Origin: a virus
Strand: one strand, 5' to 3'
DNA length: 35,179 nucleotides
IMG/VR virus record: IMGVR_UViG_3300031162_000917
Coordinates: 1-35,179 of that record
In this document: positions 24,006-31,179 of the stretch, in pieces
How the letters are laid out: every line of letters starts with the position of its first letter
How positions within the stretch are numbered: the stretch's first letter is position 1
Made by a program: the position numbers and the translations under genes
The notes under the pieces: model-generated
The model's input: only the letters and a program-made list of their open reading frames with translations
Databases searched by the model: none
Told to the model about the DNA's origin: nothing

Positions 24006-26431
24006 TATTGAAGGAGTTCGCTAATATTTGTTTCCTGCTTAGTTTCTGGAAGCTCGCCACGCTGGTCTTTTCTTTGACTCAAAAGTTTAGACTGAGCTAC
24101 AGCTTGTTTGTCTACACGCTCGTCTTTTCTGTCTTCCTTAAGGACCTCAAGCTTTTCTTTAAACTCTTGATCTTCGGTTTTAAATCCAAGCGTTGCCTGA
24201 GCCCTAATAAGTTCAATTTCTTTTCTGAACTGATGCTTAACCTGTTCAAGCTGCGCTTCCAGCTGGTTTTTAAGCTGCAGCTCTTGAGCCGTAATCTGAG
24301 CTTGCATCTGCATCTCTTGCATTCTTGATTGACTCGCTGCTTGAGCGGCAGCTGCTTGCTGTTGAGCTTGCATCTGAGAATTTTGCTGAGCTATCTCTTG
24401 CTGCTTCTTCATGCGCTTTTGACGACGCACAACCAGGAGCCTTTCTGCTTGATTGATATCTTTTAGGTCTCTAACGGCCATAGCGTCTTCGAGGTCTATT
24501 TCTTTCTGAGCCAAAGCAACCTGTATGTTTTGCTCCAAGAACTGACGCTCTTCATCCTCCATCTCTTTCTGAACCTGAACACCGAAGTTATACATAGGCA
24601 AGTCGCTAAATGAGCTTAGGACGTTCATGTTCTCTTCACCTATAGCATTTTTATATGCAGTCATAAGGACAGAGTCTGGTGGAATGATCTGAATGCACTT
24701 TACGATATCTTGACAAACCTTCTTGAAGAGCATCATAGAAGAGTTTGTTATATCGTATATAGCGTTGTTACCAGCCGCGATAGCCTGCTGTCTAACCCCA
24801 ACCAAGGCATCGCCTTTAGGTGAAGAAGCGTCCATGGCCTCGTTGATACCAGTGGTGTCTCTTATAAGCCTCAAGTAGTGGTTGTACAGTCCGATAAGCT
24901 CGTTGATGTTTCGGATGCTGTTACCTATCTCACGAACTGGTGGGTTCTGGAATCCTCCCTCTGGGTTTTTACTTCTGTAGTAGAACACACCTGTTTGCTC
25001 GTAGATATCGTGAAGCTCCAGTGGCTGAAGCTCTCCACCCTTGCCGAGCTGAACGTTTTCCAAACCTTCAATATCAATGATCAACCCGTCTGGCTTGGCT
25101 TTAGCTATAGCTTGCTGAAGCTTCAAGTGAGTTATCTGAAGCATATCAGCAAAACCTACACAGCTGTCAACCATAGACTTAGGCATGTTGTCTTTAAGGT
25201 TCGTTGCAACTGGAGAGAAAGACATCTTGCATCTTGACAGATCGTGGATGTTCTTAGGGACATTTGCGATCTTTCCGTACTTGATTACATGGTTGGTGCC
25301 AAGGATGTAAGTCCCACCATACACCATCTCCGTTTCAAGCTTGTAGGGCTTTCTTTCATATACAGAGCCAGCTCTTTCTTTGTACTCAAACCCTTCGTAG
25401 TAGAAACCAGTGTTCCCGTATCTATTTGACTTCTCTTCAAAGTACATGCAATCGACTGAAACAAACTCAAAGTCCATGATCTGCACCATGTACTCGCTGT
25501 AGTCTTTATCTGCATTGTATGCTCTGTAGTCAGAAGGAGATGCACCGTATTTGCTTGACTTCTTAGACGCGACTTTAAGTATCTCTTTCAGGTCATCTTC
25601 GGTAAGCTCACCTCCAGCTATTCTCTTAAGCTCACTTACAGTGACTTCCTTAATGTGACCAGCATATACTATGTCCTCAAAGAATGGATCTTCAGTGTAG
25701 CTGTGGACAAAGTTTTTTGGATCTACGTAATCAACCTTAATGCCGTAGTTGGGGTCGTTGGTTCTTTTGACAACAGCCATACCAAGTGCGGCCAAGTCAT
25801 TGACGCATCTTCTGTATGTCCCGTCGTTAAAGTTGTTCCAAGAAAGAGTGAGGTTGGTAGCAACCTGAGCAGCTATCTCAGCGTCCGTCTTAATGTTTGT
25901 ATCCAAAAAGATCTCTGCCTCTTCTAGAGTCTCTGGCAGATTTGCTGGATCCTCGTCAAGAACAAGACCGCCTGTCTGTTGCTTAAGTTCTTCAAGCTGC
26001 TTTTTTACAGCCACTTGCGTTCTGATTCTGTTCTTCTCTTTGTTCTTTTCTGAAGAAGAAAGAGGGTCTACAGCCTCAAGGTTTGGGTAGGGGTTTCTTG
26101 ACAGTATTTTGTTTACAACAACCCTAACAAATTTAGGGAGAACTGGGACTGGAGTAAAATCCAAGTTAAGTAGACTGCCCTCTCCGTTATTAGGGGCCAG
26201 AGATGTAAGCAGTTGTTTGTATATGCTGGTGTCTTGAGTACCGTTGGCATAGTTCCTGTTTCTGCTAAAGATCTCATTTCTACTTCCGTAGAGAGAGCTC
26301 TTGTCCGCCATCTTGCCCCACTGACTTTCTATAGCTTTAGCATACCGCAACCCATAGCTCTTGTCACGCTTTTCTTGTTCGCTAGCAAGTGGGTTGGGGA
26401 AGCCAGAAGACGATTTGTCCCTATTATACAT
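24005..26431 (-). CDS. Portal protein
   Basis: 808 aa, directly after the large terminase. The N-terminal part contains SLYGSRNEIFSRNRNYANGT and LDFTPVPVLPKFVRVVVNKI; the centre has NLTLSWNNFNDGTYRRCVND, KVDYVDPKNFVHSYTEDPFF and the helical wing/stem region up to about residue 600. The C-terminal about 160 residues are a Gln/Ala/Met-rich coiled coil (QEIAQQNSQMQAQQQAAAAQ and on), which could form the inner barrel. Length and motifs fit portals of crAss-like podoviruses. Twelve copies would form the packaging vertex. A TATATTTG box precedes the gene by 17 nt. Confidence 0.85.
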   Translation of the reverse strand: MYNRDKSSSGFPNPLASEQEKRDKSYGLRYAKAIESQWGKMADKSSLYGSRNEIFSRNRNYANGTQDTSIYKQLLTSLAPNNGEGSLLNLDFTPVPVLPKFVRVVVNKILSRNPYPNLEAVDPLSSSEKNKEKNRIRTQVAVKKQLEELKQQTGGLVLDEDPANLPETLEEAEIFLDTNIKTDAEIAAQVATNLTLSWNNFNDGTYRRCVNDLAALGMAVVKRTNDPNYGIKVDYVDPKNFVHSYTEDPFFEDIVYAGHIKEVTVSELKRIAGGELTEDDLKEILKVASKKSSKYGASPSDYRAYNADKDYSEYMVQIMDFEFVSVDCMYFEEKSNRYGNTGFYYEGFEYKERAGSVYERKPYKLETEMVYGGTYILGTNHVIKYGKIANVPKNIHDLSRCKMSFSPVATNLKDNMPKSMVDSCVGFADMLQITHLKLQQAIAKAKPDGLIIDIEGLENVQLGKGGELQPLELHDIYEQTGVFYYRSKNPEGGFQNPPVREIGNSIRNINELIGLYNHYLRLIRDTTGINEAMDASSPKGDALVGVRQQAIAAGNNAIYDITNSSMMLFKKVCQDIVKCIQIIPPDSVLMTAYKNAIGEENMNVLSSFSDLPMYNFGVQVQKEMEDEERQFLEQNIQVALAQKEIDLEDAMAVRDLKDINQAERLLVVRRQKRMKKQQEIAQQNSQMQAQQQAAAAQAASQSRMQEMQMQAQITAQELQLKNQLEAQLEQVKHQFRKEIELIRAQATLGFKTEDQEFKEKLEVLKEDRKDERVDKQAVAQSKLLSQRKDQRGELPETKQETNISELLQ

Positions 26432-26448
26432 TTATACATTATTTAGGG

Positions 26449-26456
26449 CAAATATA
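26449..26456 (-). promoter_or_regulatory. Bacteroidota-type -7 box (TATATTTG) before the portal gene
   Basis: The minus strand reads TATATTTGCCCTAAATAATG in the 30-nt gap between terminase and portal genes, 17 nt before the annotated ATG at 26431. The nearer ATG at 26439-26437 is in another frame. Confidence 0.6.
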
Positions 26457-26461
26457 ACAAA

Positions 26462-28570
26462 TCATCCGCGCACCTCATATCGCCTAAAAAATTTGCGCTC
26501 ATCGAAGCTAGATGTCTTCTTTTTTGGCTTCACTTTTTGAGCTGCCAAAAGACACAATCCAGAACTTATAGTAAGGTCAAATTTTGTTCTGTCGTTGATC
26601 TTAAATCCAATCCAGTCCTCAAGGGTTCTGTTGAAATACATCTTCCCGTATTCCCCAGTCTCTCTATTTATACCTACGTGGTCGTGTATGTATGCTTCAA
26701 TGGCGTGAGCATGAGCCTGAATGACATCCTGAGAGTTAGATGGTATTCCTTTGGTCTTTGTCTTAATGGAGCTGTTGGGGGCAATCAAGTGCTTGGGTCT
26801 TTCCATTAAGTACCCATCGTAACCTCTTGATTCAAAGTACCTTGCGATACCGTACTTATTGTTTTCAATTAACAGTGGGTACCCGTAAAATACAGCTGCC
26901 ATAAGGCAGTCTTCATAGAAGATTTTAGCTAGAGGAGGACGGGACGCATACTCCAGAACAAACATGTTTGATGGGTGCTCCATGTGAAACTTGTTATACA
27001 GGTGTAGCGCACCCTTAGACCCCCGTCCGTCGACGGTGGCATCAAGGTCATAAGAGTCAACCCCGCCTACCCCCAGCTCTGCATTAGGTGCAATACGTTT
27101 ACTTCTTTCAAACTTCTTCTGATTTCTCATGCCTTCTGGAGGCATCCATGAAACCCTAAACCTTCCTTTTGAGTCTGGCTTAAATACAACCTCAGAATCC
27201 TGAACCCCATCTTTCCAGACAAAGTTCCCCTTTACAACTGGATTTGGGAAGAGGTCGTCATTGTATTGGACTTGCTCGTATATCTGGCCAACGTTAAAAA
27301 GGCTTCCGTCAATACTGTCTCTAAAAGCTTCGTCTTCTGTAAACGGAAACTGACGAATAACCTCGTTGAGTTCTGAAGCATCGTTCTTTAGGTTTTCTCT
27401 TTCGTTCTTAAGATACGTCTTAGCTCCAAACACGATATCTTCCCCATCAAGGCCCTCTACAAGCTCATCTGGATCATATGCGACTGGATTGCCATGCTTG
27501 TCAAAAAATCCTTCTAGGGAGTCGTAGGCTGGTATAAACAGCCTATACAGGCCACTTCTAGTTCTACCATTCTTGTTCCTCTCGTTCGGGTCCGAATCCC
27601 TCCAAAGGTCCTTGTATTCCTTTCCACCTTTGTCCATTGGATTTACGGTGCTTCCGACTAGCGCCTTTCCGACTATTTTTCGCCCTACGATCAAACACGT
27701 CCGTTGAATCCTCCAGGCGTCCCTTATGTCTGTAGGTTTTTCCCATTTTCCAGCCTCATCTAAATACAGTATGTGGAGCTTTTCTCCATCATACGCATTG
27801 TTAGTTGTGTTTTTCCAATTAATTACCGTATTAAGAGCTTCGCCCGTCTGCGAAGTCTTATTCTTCTTCGTGATTCTCTTACTCGGCTCGCGAAAAGCCA
27901 GCTCCATGCGTGGGTTAGTGGTACCATCTTGAATTGGTTTAAAGAAGAAGGGGTAGTGGCGGAACATTTGCACCACCTTCTTCATGAATATATTTTCCTG
28001 AGCGTCCTTACCAGTCTTTGACTGGATTCCAAGGAGTTTGTCTTTGACCTGCGTCGCTTCATCAAGAAGGACGGCGGAGCAGATATTCGTATACCCACTC
28101 CGCCTGCACTTAGTATACAGCTGGCCTATACAGCGCGGGTCCGCCTCACACGCAGCCAAATGTAAGAAAATTTCTCTTTGGAAGTTTAGGAAGCTCGGAT
28201 AACCTATATCCATCCGAGTCCACTGAAGCATCATATAGTGCCTACCCGTAATATATGTAGGGACACCGTTATTATAAAACCAAAAGCCCTCACGCCGACG
28301 GCGAAACTCTTCTTCGATATACGGAGAAAACTTTTGTCGAAACTCCCTTGGCATCTCCCCCCACTCATCCATAGACTTAATGCGAGACAGCTCCTGGGGC
28401 ATAGGAATTCTCTCCCACAGCTGCAGATGCTTTGGGGCTCCATGTCCAGCAATTTCCTCCTCGGGAGGTGTAGCGGGAAGAACAATGAGAAGCCCACCAA
28501 GTTCAATACTTTCACCTTCCGTACCCTTGGGGCAAATTCGGATAGGATCCTCATCAGAATACCTGGCCAT
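26462..28570 (-). CDS. terL: Large terminase subunit (packaging ATPase/nuclease)
   Basis: 702 aa. The N-terminal region contains PTYITGRHYMMLQWTRMDIG (about 104-123). The ATPase follows: a Walker-A-like arginine-rich loop, CRRSGYTNICS (155-165), Walker B HILYLDEAGKWEKP (266-279) and the coupling motif GSTVNPMDKGG (306-316). The C-terminal nuclease has its first acidic cluster at GVGGVDSYDLD (about 498-508) and a second at LLIENNKYG (about 563). The motif set 'GIQSKTGKDAQ...KPIQDGTTNP...KRITKKN...TVINWKNTTNNAYDGEKL' closely matches what I know of crAss-like phage terminases. It pumps DNA through the portal encoded next. Confidence 0.92.
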   Translation of the reverse strand: MARYSDEDPIRICPKGTEGESIELGGLLIVLPATPPEEEIAGHGAPKHLQLWERIPMPQELSRIKSMDEWGEMPREFRQKFSPYIEEEFRRRREGFWFYNNGVPTYITGRHYMMLQWTRMDIGYPSFLNFQREIFLHLAACEADPRCIGQLYTKCRRSGYTNICSAVLLDEATQVKDKLLGIQSKTGKDAQENIFMKKVVQMFRHYPFFFKPIQDGTTNPRMELAFREPSKRITKKNKTSQTGEALNTVINWKNTTNNAYDGEKLHILYLDEAGKWEKPTDIRDAWRIQRTCLIVGRKIVGKALVGSTVNPMDKGGKEYKDLWRDSDPNERNKNGRTRSGLYRLFIPAYDSLEGFFDKHGNPVAYDPDELVEGLDGEDIVFGAKTYLKNERENLKNDASELNEVIRQFPFTEDEAFRDSIDGSLFNVGQIYEQVQYNDDLFPNPVVKGNFVWKDGVQDSEVVFKPDSKGRFRVSWMPPEGMRNQKKFERSKRIAPNAELGVGGVDSYDLDATVDGRGSKGALHLYNKFHMEHPSNMFVLEYASRPPLAKIFYEDCLMAAVFYGYPLLIENNKYGIARYFESRGYDGYLMERPKHLIAPNSSIKTKTKGIPSNSQDVIQAHAHAIEAYIHDHVGINRETGEYGKMYFNRTLEDWIGFKINDRTKFDLTISSGLCLLAAQKVKPKKKTSSFDERKFFRRYEVRG

Positions 28571-28736
28571 AACGGTTGCTTCTAAAGCTAGGTGCCCCAG
28601 ACTTTGGGTTGGCTAGCTCCATGTATTCGCCGCACTTGTCACAAGTAATCTCATGACGAGCCTTGTCGTTGACGAACTTGATTTTCACCCCAGAGGCTTC
28701 TTTCTCCTCTCCGCATTCACATTTATATTTAGCCAT
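28554..28736 (-). CDS. Small zinc-ribbon protein
   Basis: 60 aa. Cys6-x-Cys8 and Cys32-x2-Cys35 (KCECGEEK and TCDKCGEY) form a likely four-cysteine zinc site; the C-terminal 20 residues are basic and polar. The gene overlaps the first 17 bases of the terminase gene, so they are expressed together. A role in DNA recognition for packaging is possible but not shown. Small zinc ribbons next to terminase genes are common in phages. Confidence 0.7.
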   Translation of the reverse strand: MAKYKCECGEEKEASGVKIKFVNDKARHEITCDKCGEYMELANPKSGAPSFRSNRYGQVF

Positions 28737-28751
28737 GTCAATTTAATTTAG

Positions 28752-28825
28752 TACGCCCGACAGGATTCGAACCTGTGACCGTTTGCTTAGAAGGCAAATG
28801 CTCTATCCAGCTGAGCTACGGGCGC
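28752..28825 (-). tRNA. tRNA-Arg (anticodon UCU)
   Basis: Full cloverleaf on the minus strand: acceptor GCGCCCG with CGGGCGU (G1-U72 wobble), U8, A9, D arm GCTC...GAGC, anticodon arm TTTGC-CTTCTAA-GCAAA giving UCU, five-base variable loop, T arm ACAGG-TTCGAAT-CCTGT, discriminator A and no encoded CCA. It reads AGA, a codon used frequently by the phage genes here. Confidence 0.95.
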
Positions 28826-28831
28826 ATACAG

Positions 28832-29059
28832 TTACCTGCTGCGTCTTATCCTGGGCCTGTTGTTAGCCCTGTTTCTGGATGCTGGCATAGGGGTGGTTCT
28901 GTTCGAACGCCCAACGTGAGCCTCATCAAGCCCATCCCCATTGCCGTAAGTGCCCTTCCTTCTGTTTATCTTGTTCAAGGCCGCACGGTATCTCTTGGCT
29001 TTACCGCCTTTACCGTACTTGCGATACTCTTCTTTGTAGTTACGCTTTTTAAGCCTCAT
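28832..29059 (-). CDS. Small basic HNH-like protein with KGG motif
   Basis: 75 aa from the ATG at 29057-29059, placed 4 nt after a TACATTTG box. Longer in-frame starts further upstream would cross the tandem repeats and the neighbouring small gene. Sequence: MRLKKRNYKEEYRKYGKGGK, a basic helix, then GNGDGLDEAHVGRSN and ASRNRANNRPRIRRSR. D-E-x-H followed by N...R...NR resembles a reduced HNH nuclease core of the type often encoded beside terminases, but the final catalytic residues are not clear. It may instead be a basic capsid protein; the KGG element is shared with others here. Confidence 0.55.
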   Translation of the reverse strand: MRLKKRNYKEEYRKYGKGGKAKRYRAALNKINRRKGTYGNGDGLDEAHVGRSNRTTPMPASRNRANNRPRIRRSR

Positions 29060-29063
29060 AACG

Positions 29064-29071
29064 CAAATGTA
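29064..29071 (-). promoter_or_regulatory. Bacteroidota-type -7 box (TACATTTG)
   Basis: The minus strand reads TACATTTGCGTTATG, with 4 nt between box and the ATG at 29059. The tandem repeats at 29071-29123 lie directly upstream, where a regulator or the -33 contact would be. Confidence 0.6.
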
Positions 29072-29123
29072 CAAAAGTGGACACATATATACCCCACGCA
29101 CAAAAGTGGACACATATATACCC
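29071..29123. repeat. Two tandem 24-bp repeats (29-bp period) upstream of a promoter box
   Basis: 29071-29094 and 29100-29123 are identical over 24 bp, separated by 5 bp. Each unit contains GTGGACAC and CATATATACCC on the plus strand. The pair exactly fills the gap between the stop of the 45-aa gene (29124) and the promoter box of the HNH-like gene. This looks like a double operator or upstream activating element. Confidence 0.8.
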
Positions 29124-29261
29124 TTACCTTCCTTGTGCCCTGTATGCCTTCTTGTAGTTTTTTGAATTTTTGTTTTTGGACTGCTTGGTTTTAGCGTGCA
29201 CCCCCTTACGCCGAACGGTCGTTTTTGTGTAGGCTTCACCTACTCCTTGTTTCTTTGCCAT
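29124..29261 (-). CDS. Small basic conserved phage protein (45 aa)
   Basis: The ATG at 29259-29261 opens a 45-codon frame ending in TAA at 29124-29126. It starts MAKKQGVGEAYTKTTVRRKG and continues VHAKTKQSKNKNSKNYKKAY to end RAQGR. The order 'AKK.GVGE.YTKT..R.KG.H.K...S.NK.SKNYKK.YR.QGR' is a pattern I recognise from very small basic proteins that recur in marine phage genomes. One third of the residues are Lys or Arg. Role unknown; DNA-associated virion protein is plausible. It lies between the two tRNA genes. Confidence 0.75.
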   Translation of the reverse strand: MAKKQGVGEAYTKTTVRRKGVHAKTKQSKNKNSKNYKKAYRAQGR

Positions 29262-29278
29262 GGTTTAAATTTTATTTG

Positions 29279-29352
29279 TTGGGGCGGTGGGACTTGAACC
29301 CACGACTTCCTGTGTATAAGACAGACGCTCTAACCAACTGAACTACGCCCCA
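29279..29352 (-). tRNA. tRNA-Ile (anticodon UAU)
   Basis: Full cloverleaf on the minus strand: acceptor TGGGGCG with CGCCCCA (U1-A72), U8, A9, D arm GTTC...GAGC, anticodon arm TCTGT-CTTATAC-ACAGG giving UAU, T arm GTGGG-TTCAAGT-CCCAC, discriminator A and no CCA encoded. It reads AUA directly, without the lysidine-modified CAU tRNA that most bacteria use. Confidence 0.93.
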
Positions 29353-29406
29353 GTTTGATTACCCCTTGTTTGCGTAGGGGGCCGCCTGGCGAAAGGAGGA
29401 TGCCGC

Positions 29407-29466
29407 TTAATCTTCGAACTCGTCGTTCCAGGATTCCTCCCAGAACCTAAAGTCTGTTTTATTCAT
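29407..29466 (-). CDS. Possible 19-aa microprotein
   Basis: The ATG at 29464-29466 opens MNKTDFRFWEESWNDEFED then TAA. It is the only open frame in the 136-bp gap between tRNA-Ile and the 96-aa gene, is acidic and Trp-rich, and starts MNK like other genes here. With no homologue known to me it may equally be chance. Confidence 0.3.
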   Translation of the reverse strand: MNKTDFRFWEESWNDEFED

Positions 29467-29488
29467 TTGATACACTACTTCTTTCCAA

Positions 29489-29779
29489 TCATTTAGAGAA
29501 CTTTTCAGCGAAACCTCCGCTGTAATCTTTGGCTTCTTCAATCCCTCCATTTGTAGATAGGTCTTTTATCATTTGTTCTAATCGCTGTCTTTCAACGATT
29601 AGTTCTTTACAGTCTGTGGCTGTTTGCTTGATGGACTGAAGCTCGGCCTTACGTGCGCTTCCGTTGATCTCAGGATCAACAGGTTTCTTCACTTCGTCGA
29701 TCATGTTGTCGATTGCCGCCTCCATGCTCGCCATAAGGCGCTGAGCTGCATCAATCGTTGTAAACTTCTTCTTCGACAT
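29489..29779 (-). CDS. Small helical protein, unknown
   Basis: 96 aa, almost entirely helix-forming: MSKKKFTTIDAAQRLMASME, then AIDNMIDEVKKP, RKAELQSIKQTATDCKELIV and ERQRLEQMIKDL. It overlaps the last 29 bases of the GroES-like gene in another frame. Size, helical content and position a few genes before the large terminase would fit a small-terminase-like DNA-recognition protein, but I see no helix-turn-helix and do not claim it. Confidence 0.55.
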   Translation of the reverse strand: MSKKKFTTIDAAQRLMASMEAAIDNMIDEVKKPVDPEINGSARKAELQSIKQTATDCKELIVERQRLEQMIKDLSTNGGIEEAKDYSGGFAEKFSK

Positions 29780-30359
29780 ACAACAAGTCTTCTAGTCTGG
29801 TTCGATAATATTCTTTACTATCTATATTGATTCTATAGTCTCTGTTCTCTTTGAACCCAACTATGTCGCCTACTTTCAATCCGCTTTCTTCTATCCACGG
29901 GGCATTAAAAGCTACTCTTCCTTTTGTTGGGAGCTTATCTTTAAGTTCTACGACATCAATAACATCTGACTTCAGGTGAAGTTCTTCCTGCTCGACTTCC
30001 TCTAGTAGTGTCCAGCCCGCCAGAGGCTGTATCTCCCCGCTCTTCTTGCACTTGTACGCTATAGCTTGATTGTTGATCGTACTTCTTGGGTCGTACATCA
30101 CAATAAAGTGGTTGTCATCACCAGTAAGAGCTTGCCCCTTATTCATGACCACAAGATGGTGAAAATAAAGCGTATCTCCAACTTTTACGCCAGTATTATG
30201 CTTTAGCGGTGGAGAAACTACAGGGCCTTGAGTAACCCTGTGCTTAAACTCGCTGCCTTCGAACCGTGTGTCGATATACAGCTCTAAACCACTGTCCGTG
30301 GTAATCGTGTCGTTGATTTGCTTTTCTAGCTCAACGACGAACACATGTAAAGTCTTCAT
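29751..30359 (-). CDS. GroES-like co-chaperonin-type protein with two beta-barrel halves
   Basis: 202 aa. The first half has the GroES roll pattern: an LHVFVVELEKQINDTI strand, a mobile loop, 'GPVVSPPLKHNTGVKVGDTLYFHHLVV' and a following strand pair. A second half repeats it: GRVAFNAPWIEESGLKVGDI then VGFKENRDYRINIDSKEYYR and EDLLYVEE, matching 'kvGDiVlf....y.i..dg.ey.i....dilav'. GroES is about 95 aa, so this looks like two such folds fused. Phage GroES-like proteins help host GroEL fold capsid proteins; whether this one still binds GroEL is open. Confidence 0.6.
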   Translation of the reverse strand: MKTLHVFVVELEKQINDTITTDSGLELYIDTRFEGSEFKHRVTQGPVVSPPLKHNTGVKVGDTLYFHHLVVMNKGQALTGDDNHFIVMYDPRSTINNQAIAYKCKKSGEIQPLAGWTLLEEVEQEELHLKSDVIDVVELKDKLPTKGRVAFNAPWIEESGLKVGDIVGFKENRDYRINIDSKEYYRTRLEDLLYVEEEVYND

Positions 30360-30363
30360 TTAA

Positions 30364-30621
30364 TTAATATAAAGTTGACCTTGACCCTGGTCTTGGGTTT
30401 TGTCTAGATGTCCGTATAAAGGACCTTTGTCTACTCTGTTCTACTTGAGCAACCTTTTTAGAAGCTGCTGCAGTAGATGGTGTAAGATTTACACTGTTTG
30501 AGGTGTGGGAGGCTCCAGACATAGCCCCTTTGCCTTCGTGAATATGGTAGCTACCTGTATACGGCTTTCCGTTAGGTCTGACAAACTCGTTGCCTCCAGT
30601 ATATAGGTTGTTTTTATTCAT
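30364..30621 (-). CDS. Small conserved phage protein with YHIH motif
   Basis: 85 aa. The sequence MNKNNLYTGGNEFVRPNGKP is followed by YTGSYHIHEGKGAMSGASH. I know the pattern 'LYT.GGEFV.P.G..Y.G.YHIH...G.M.GA.H' from many marine phage genomes, often near structural genes; no function is established. The two histidines followed by a Gly-rich loop and a third histidine could bind a metal. The second half is Ser/Arg-rich and likely disordered. It overlaps the upstream gene by one base (TAATG). Confidence 0.65.
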   Translation of the reverse strand: MNKNNLYTGGNEFVRPNGKPYTGSYHIHEGKGAMSGASHTSNSVNLTPSTAAASKKVAQVEQSRQRSFIRTSRQNPRPGSRSTLY

Positions 30622-30857
30622 TAGAAGTTGCAGTCAAATTCTATCATACAGGGCATGTCGTCAACAGACTTCCATAGCACCTGACCATCATCTGATTGCA
30701 AATATACAAGATATCTCTTCTTGCTGTATCTATGAAGATGCTCTTCGTCGAGCACTATGGCGCTAACCTTCCCTGTGCCAGCTTTCATCCCTACGTAGTA
30801 CGCCATAGCGTCTTTCGGGTCTCTGCCGACAATAATCTTTCTAATAAGTCCTTGCAT
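30621..30857 (-). CDS. Small beta-rich protein, unknown
   Basis: 78 aa from the ATG at 30855-30857, chosen because it directly follows the upstream stop (TAA at 30859) and is preceded by the A/T-rich TTAATTAAA sequence seen before other starts. An ATG nine codons upstream would overlap the neighbour. It contains IRKIIVGRDPKDAMAYYVGM, IVLDEEHLHRYSKKRYLVYL and a C-terminal MPCMIEFDCNF. Position-linked to the YHIH protein and the GroES-like gene. Not recognised further. Confidence 0.6.
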   Translation of the reverse strand: MQGLIRKIIVGRDPKDAMAYYVGMKAGTGKVSAIVLDEEHLHRYSKKRYLVYLQSDDGQVLWKSVDDMPCMIEFDCNF

Positions 30858-30858
30858 T

Positions 30859-31167
30859 TTAATTAAGTGATATACCCAGTCCATCTAGTAGTCCGTCGAT
30901 ATCAAAGTCGTCGTCATCTGACGGTGAGTAAGAGTTCGTCATAAAGTTTTTCACAACATCTAGCTCTTCTTGAGTTTCGAGGTTGTAGTGAAAGAAAGCT
31001 CTCATGTTGCTGGTTTCTTCATCGACTGGTTCAAGCACACCTACTACAATAGCAGATATAACCTGATCTTCCATCCCGTACTTTTTGATTACATCAGAAA
31101 AAGAATGTGCAAGTTCTTGCATTTCGAACCAAAACCCCTCTTGTTCCATACCTTTGTACTTATCCAT
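30859..31167 (-). CDS. Small acidic protein, unknown
   Basis: 102 aa. A helical start (FWFEMQELAHSFSDVIKKYG) is followed by strand VISAIVVGVLEPV, FHYNLETQEELDVVKNFM and a very acidic tail (SDDDDFDIDGLLDGL). No motif is recognised. The start codon is only 12 nt from the start of the oppositely oriented regulator gene, so both promoters must lie in or overlap coding sequence. Confidence 0.6.
   Translation of the reverse strand: MDKYKGMEQEGFWFEMQELAHSFSDVIKKYGMEDQVISAIVVGVLEPVDEETSNMRAFFHYNLETQEELDVVKNFMTNSYSPSDDDDFDIDGLLDGLGISLN
31149..31156 (+). promoter_or_regulatory. Candidate -7 box (TACCTTTG) for the plus-strand regulator
   Basis: TACCTTTG matches TAnnTTTG and ends 23 nt before the ATG at 31180. 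It lies within the coding sequence of the divergent 102-aa gene. No -33 TTG at normal spacing. Confidence 0.35.
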
Positions 31168-31179
31168 ATCTTTAGTTTA

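Noticed and set aside
29060-29239. Longer (135-aa) form of the HNH-like protein
   Set aside because: The extra 60 codons read through the tandem repeats and antiframe of the 45-aa gene; the promoter box sits 4 nt before the ATG at 29059.
30699-30706. TATATTTG box inside the 78-aa gene
   Set aside because: It encodes in-frame Val-Tyr-Leu-Gln and lies about 80 nt from the next start, unlike the other boxes; probably chance.
30970-31179. 210-aa form of the plus-strand regulator
   Set aside because: The extra 70 residues are antisense to the 102-aa gene and carry no regulator-like sequence; the ATG at 31180 begins the recognisable domain.
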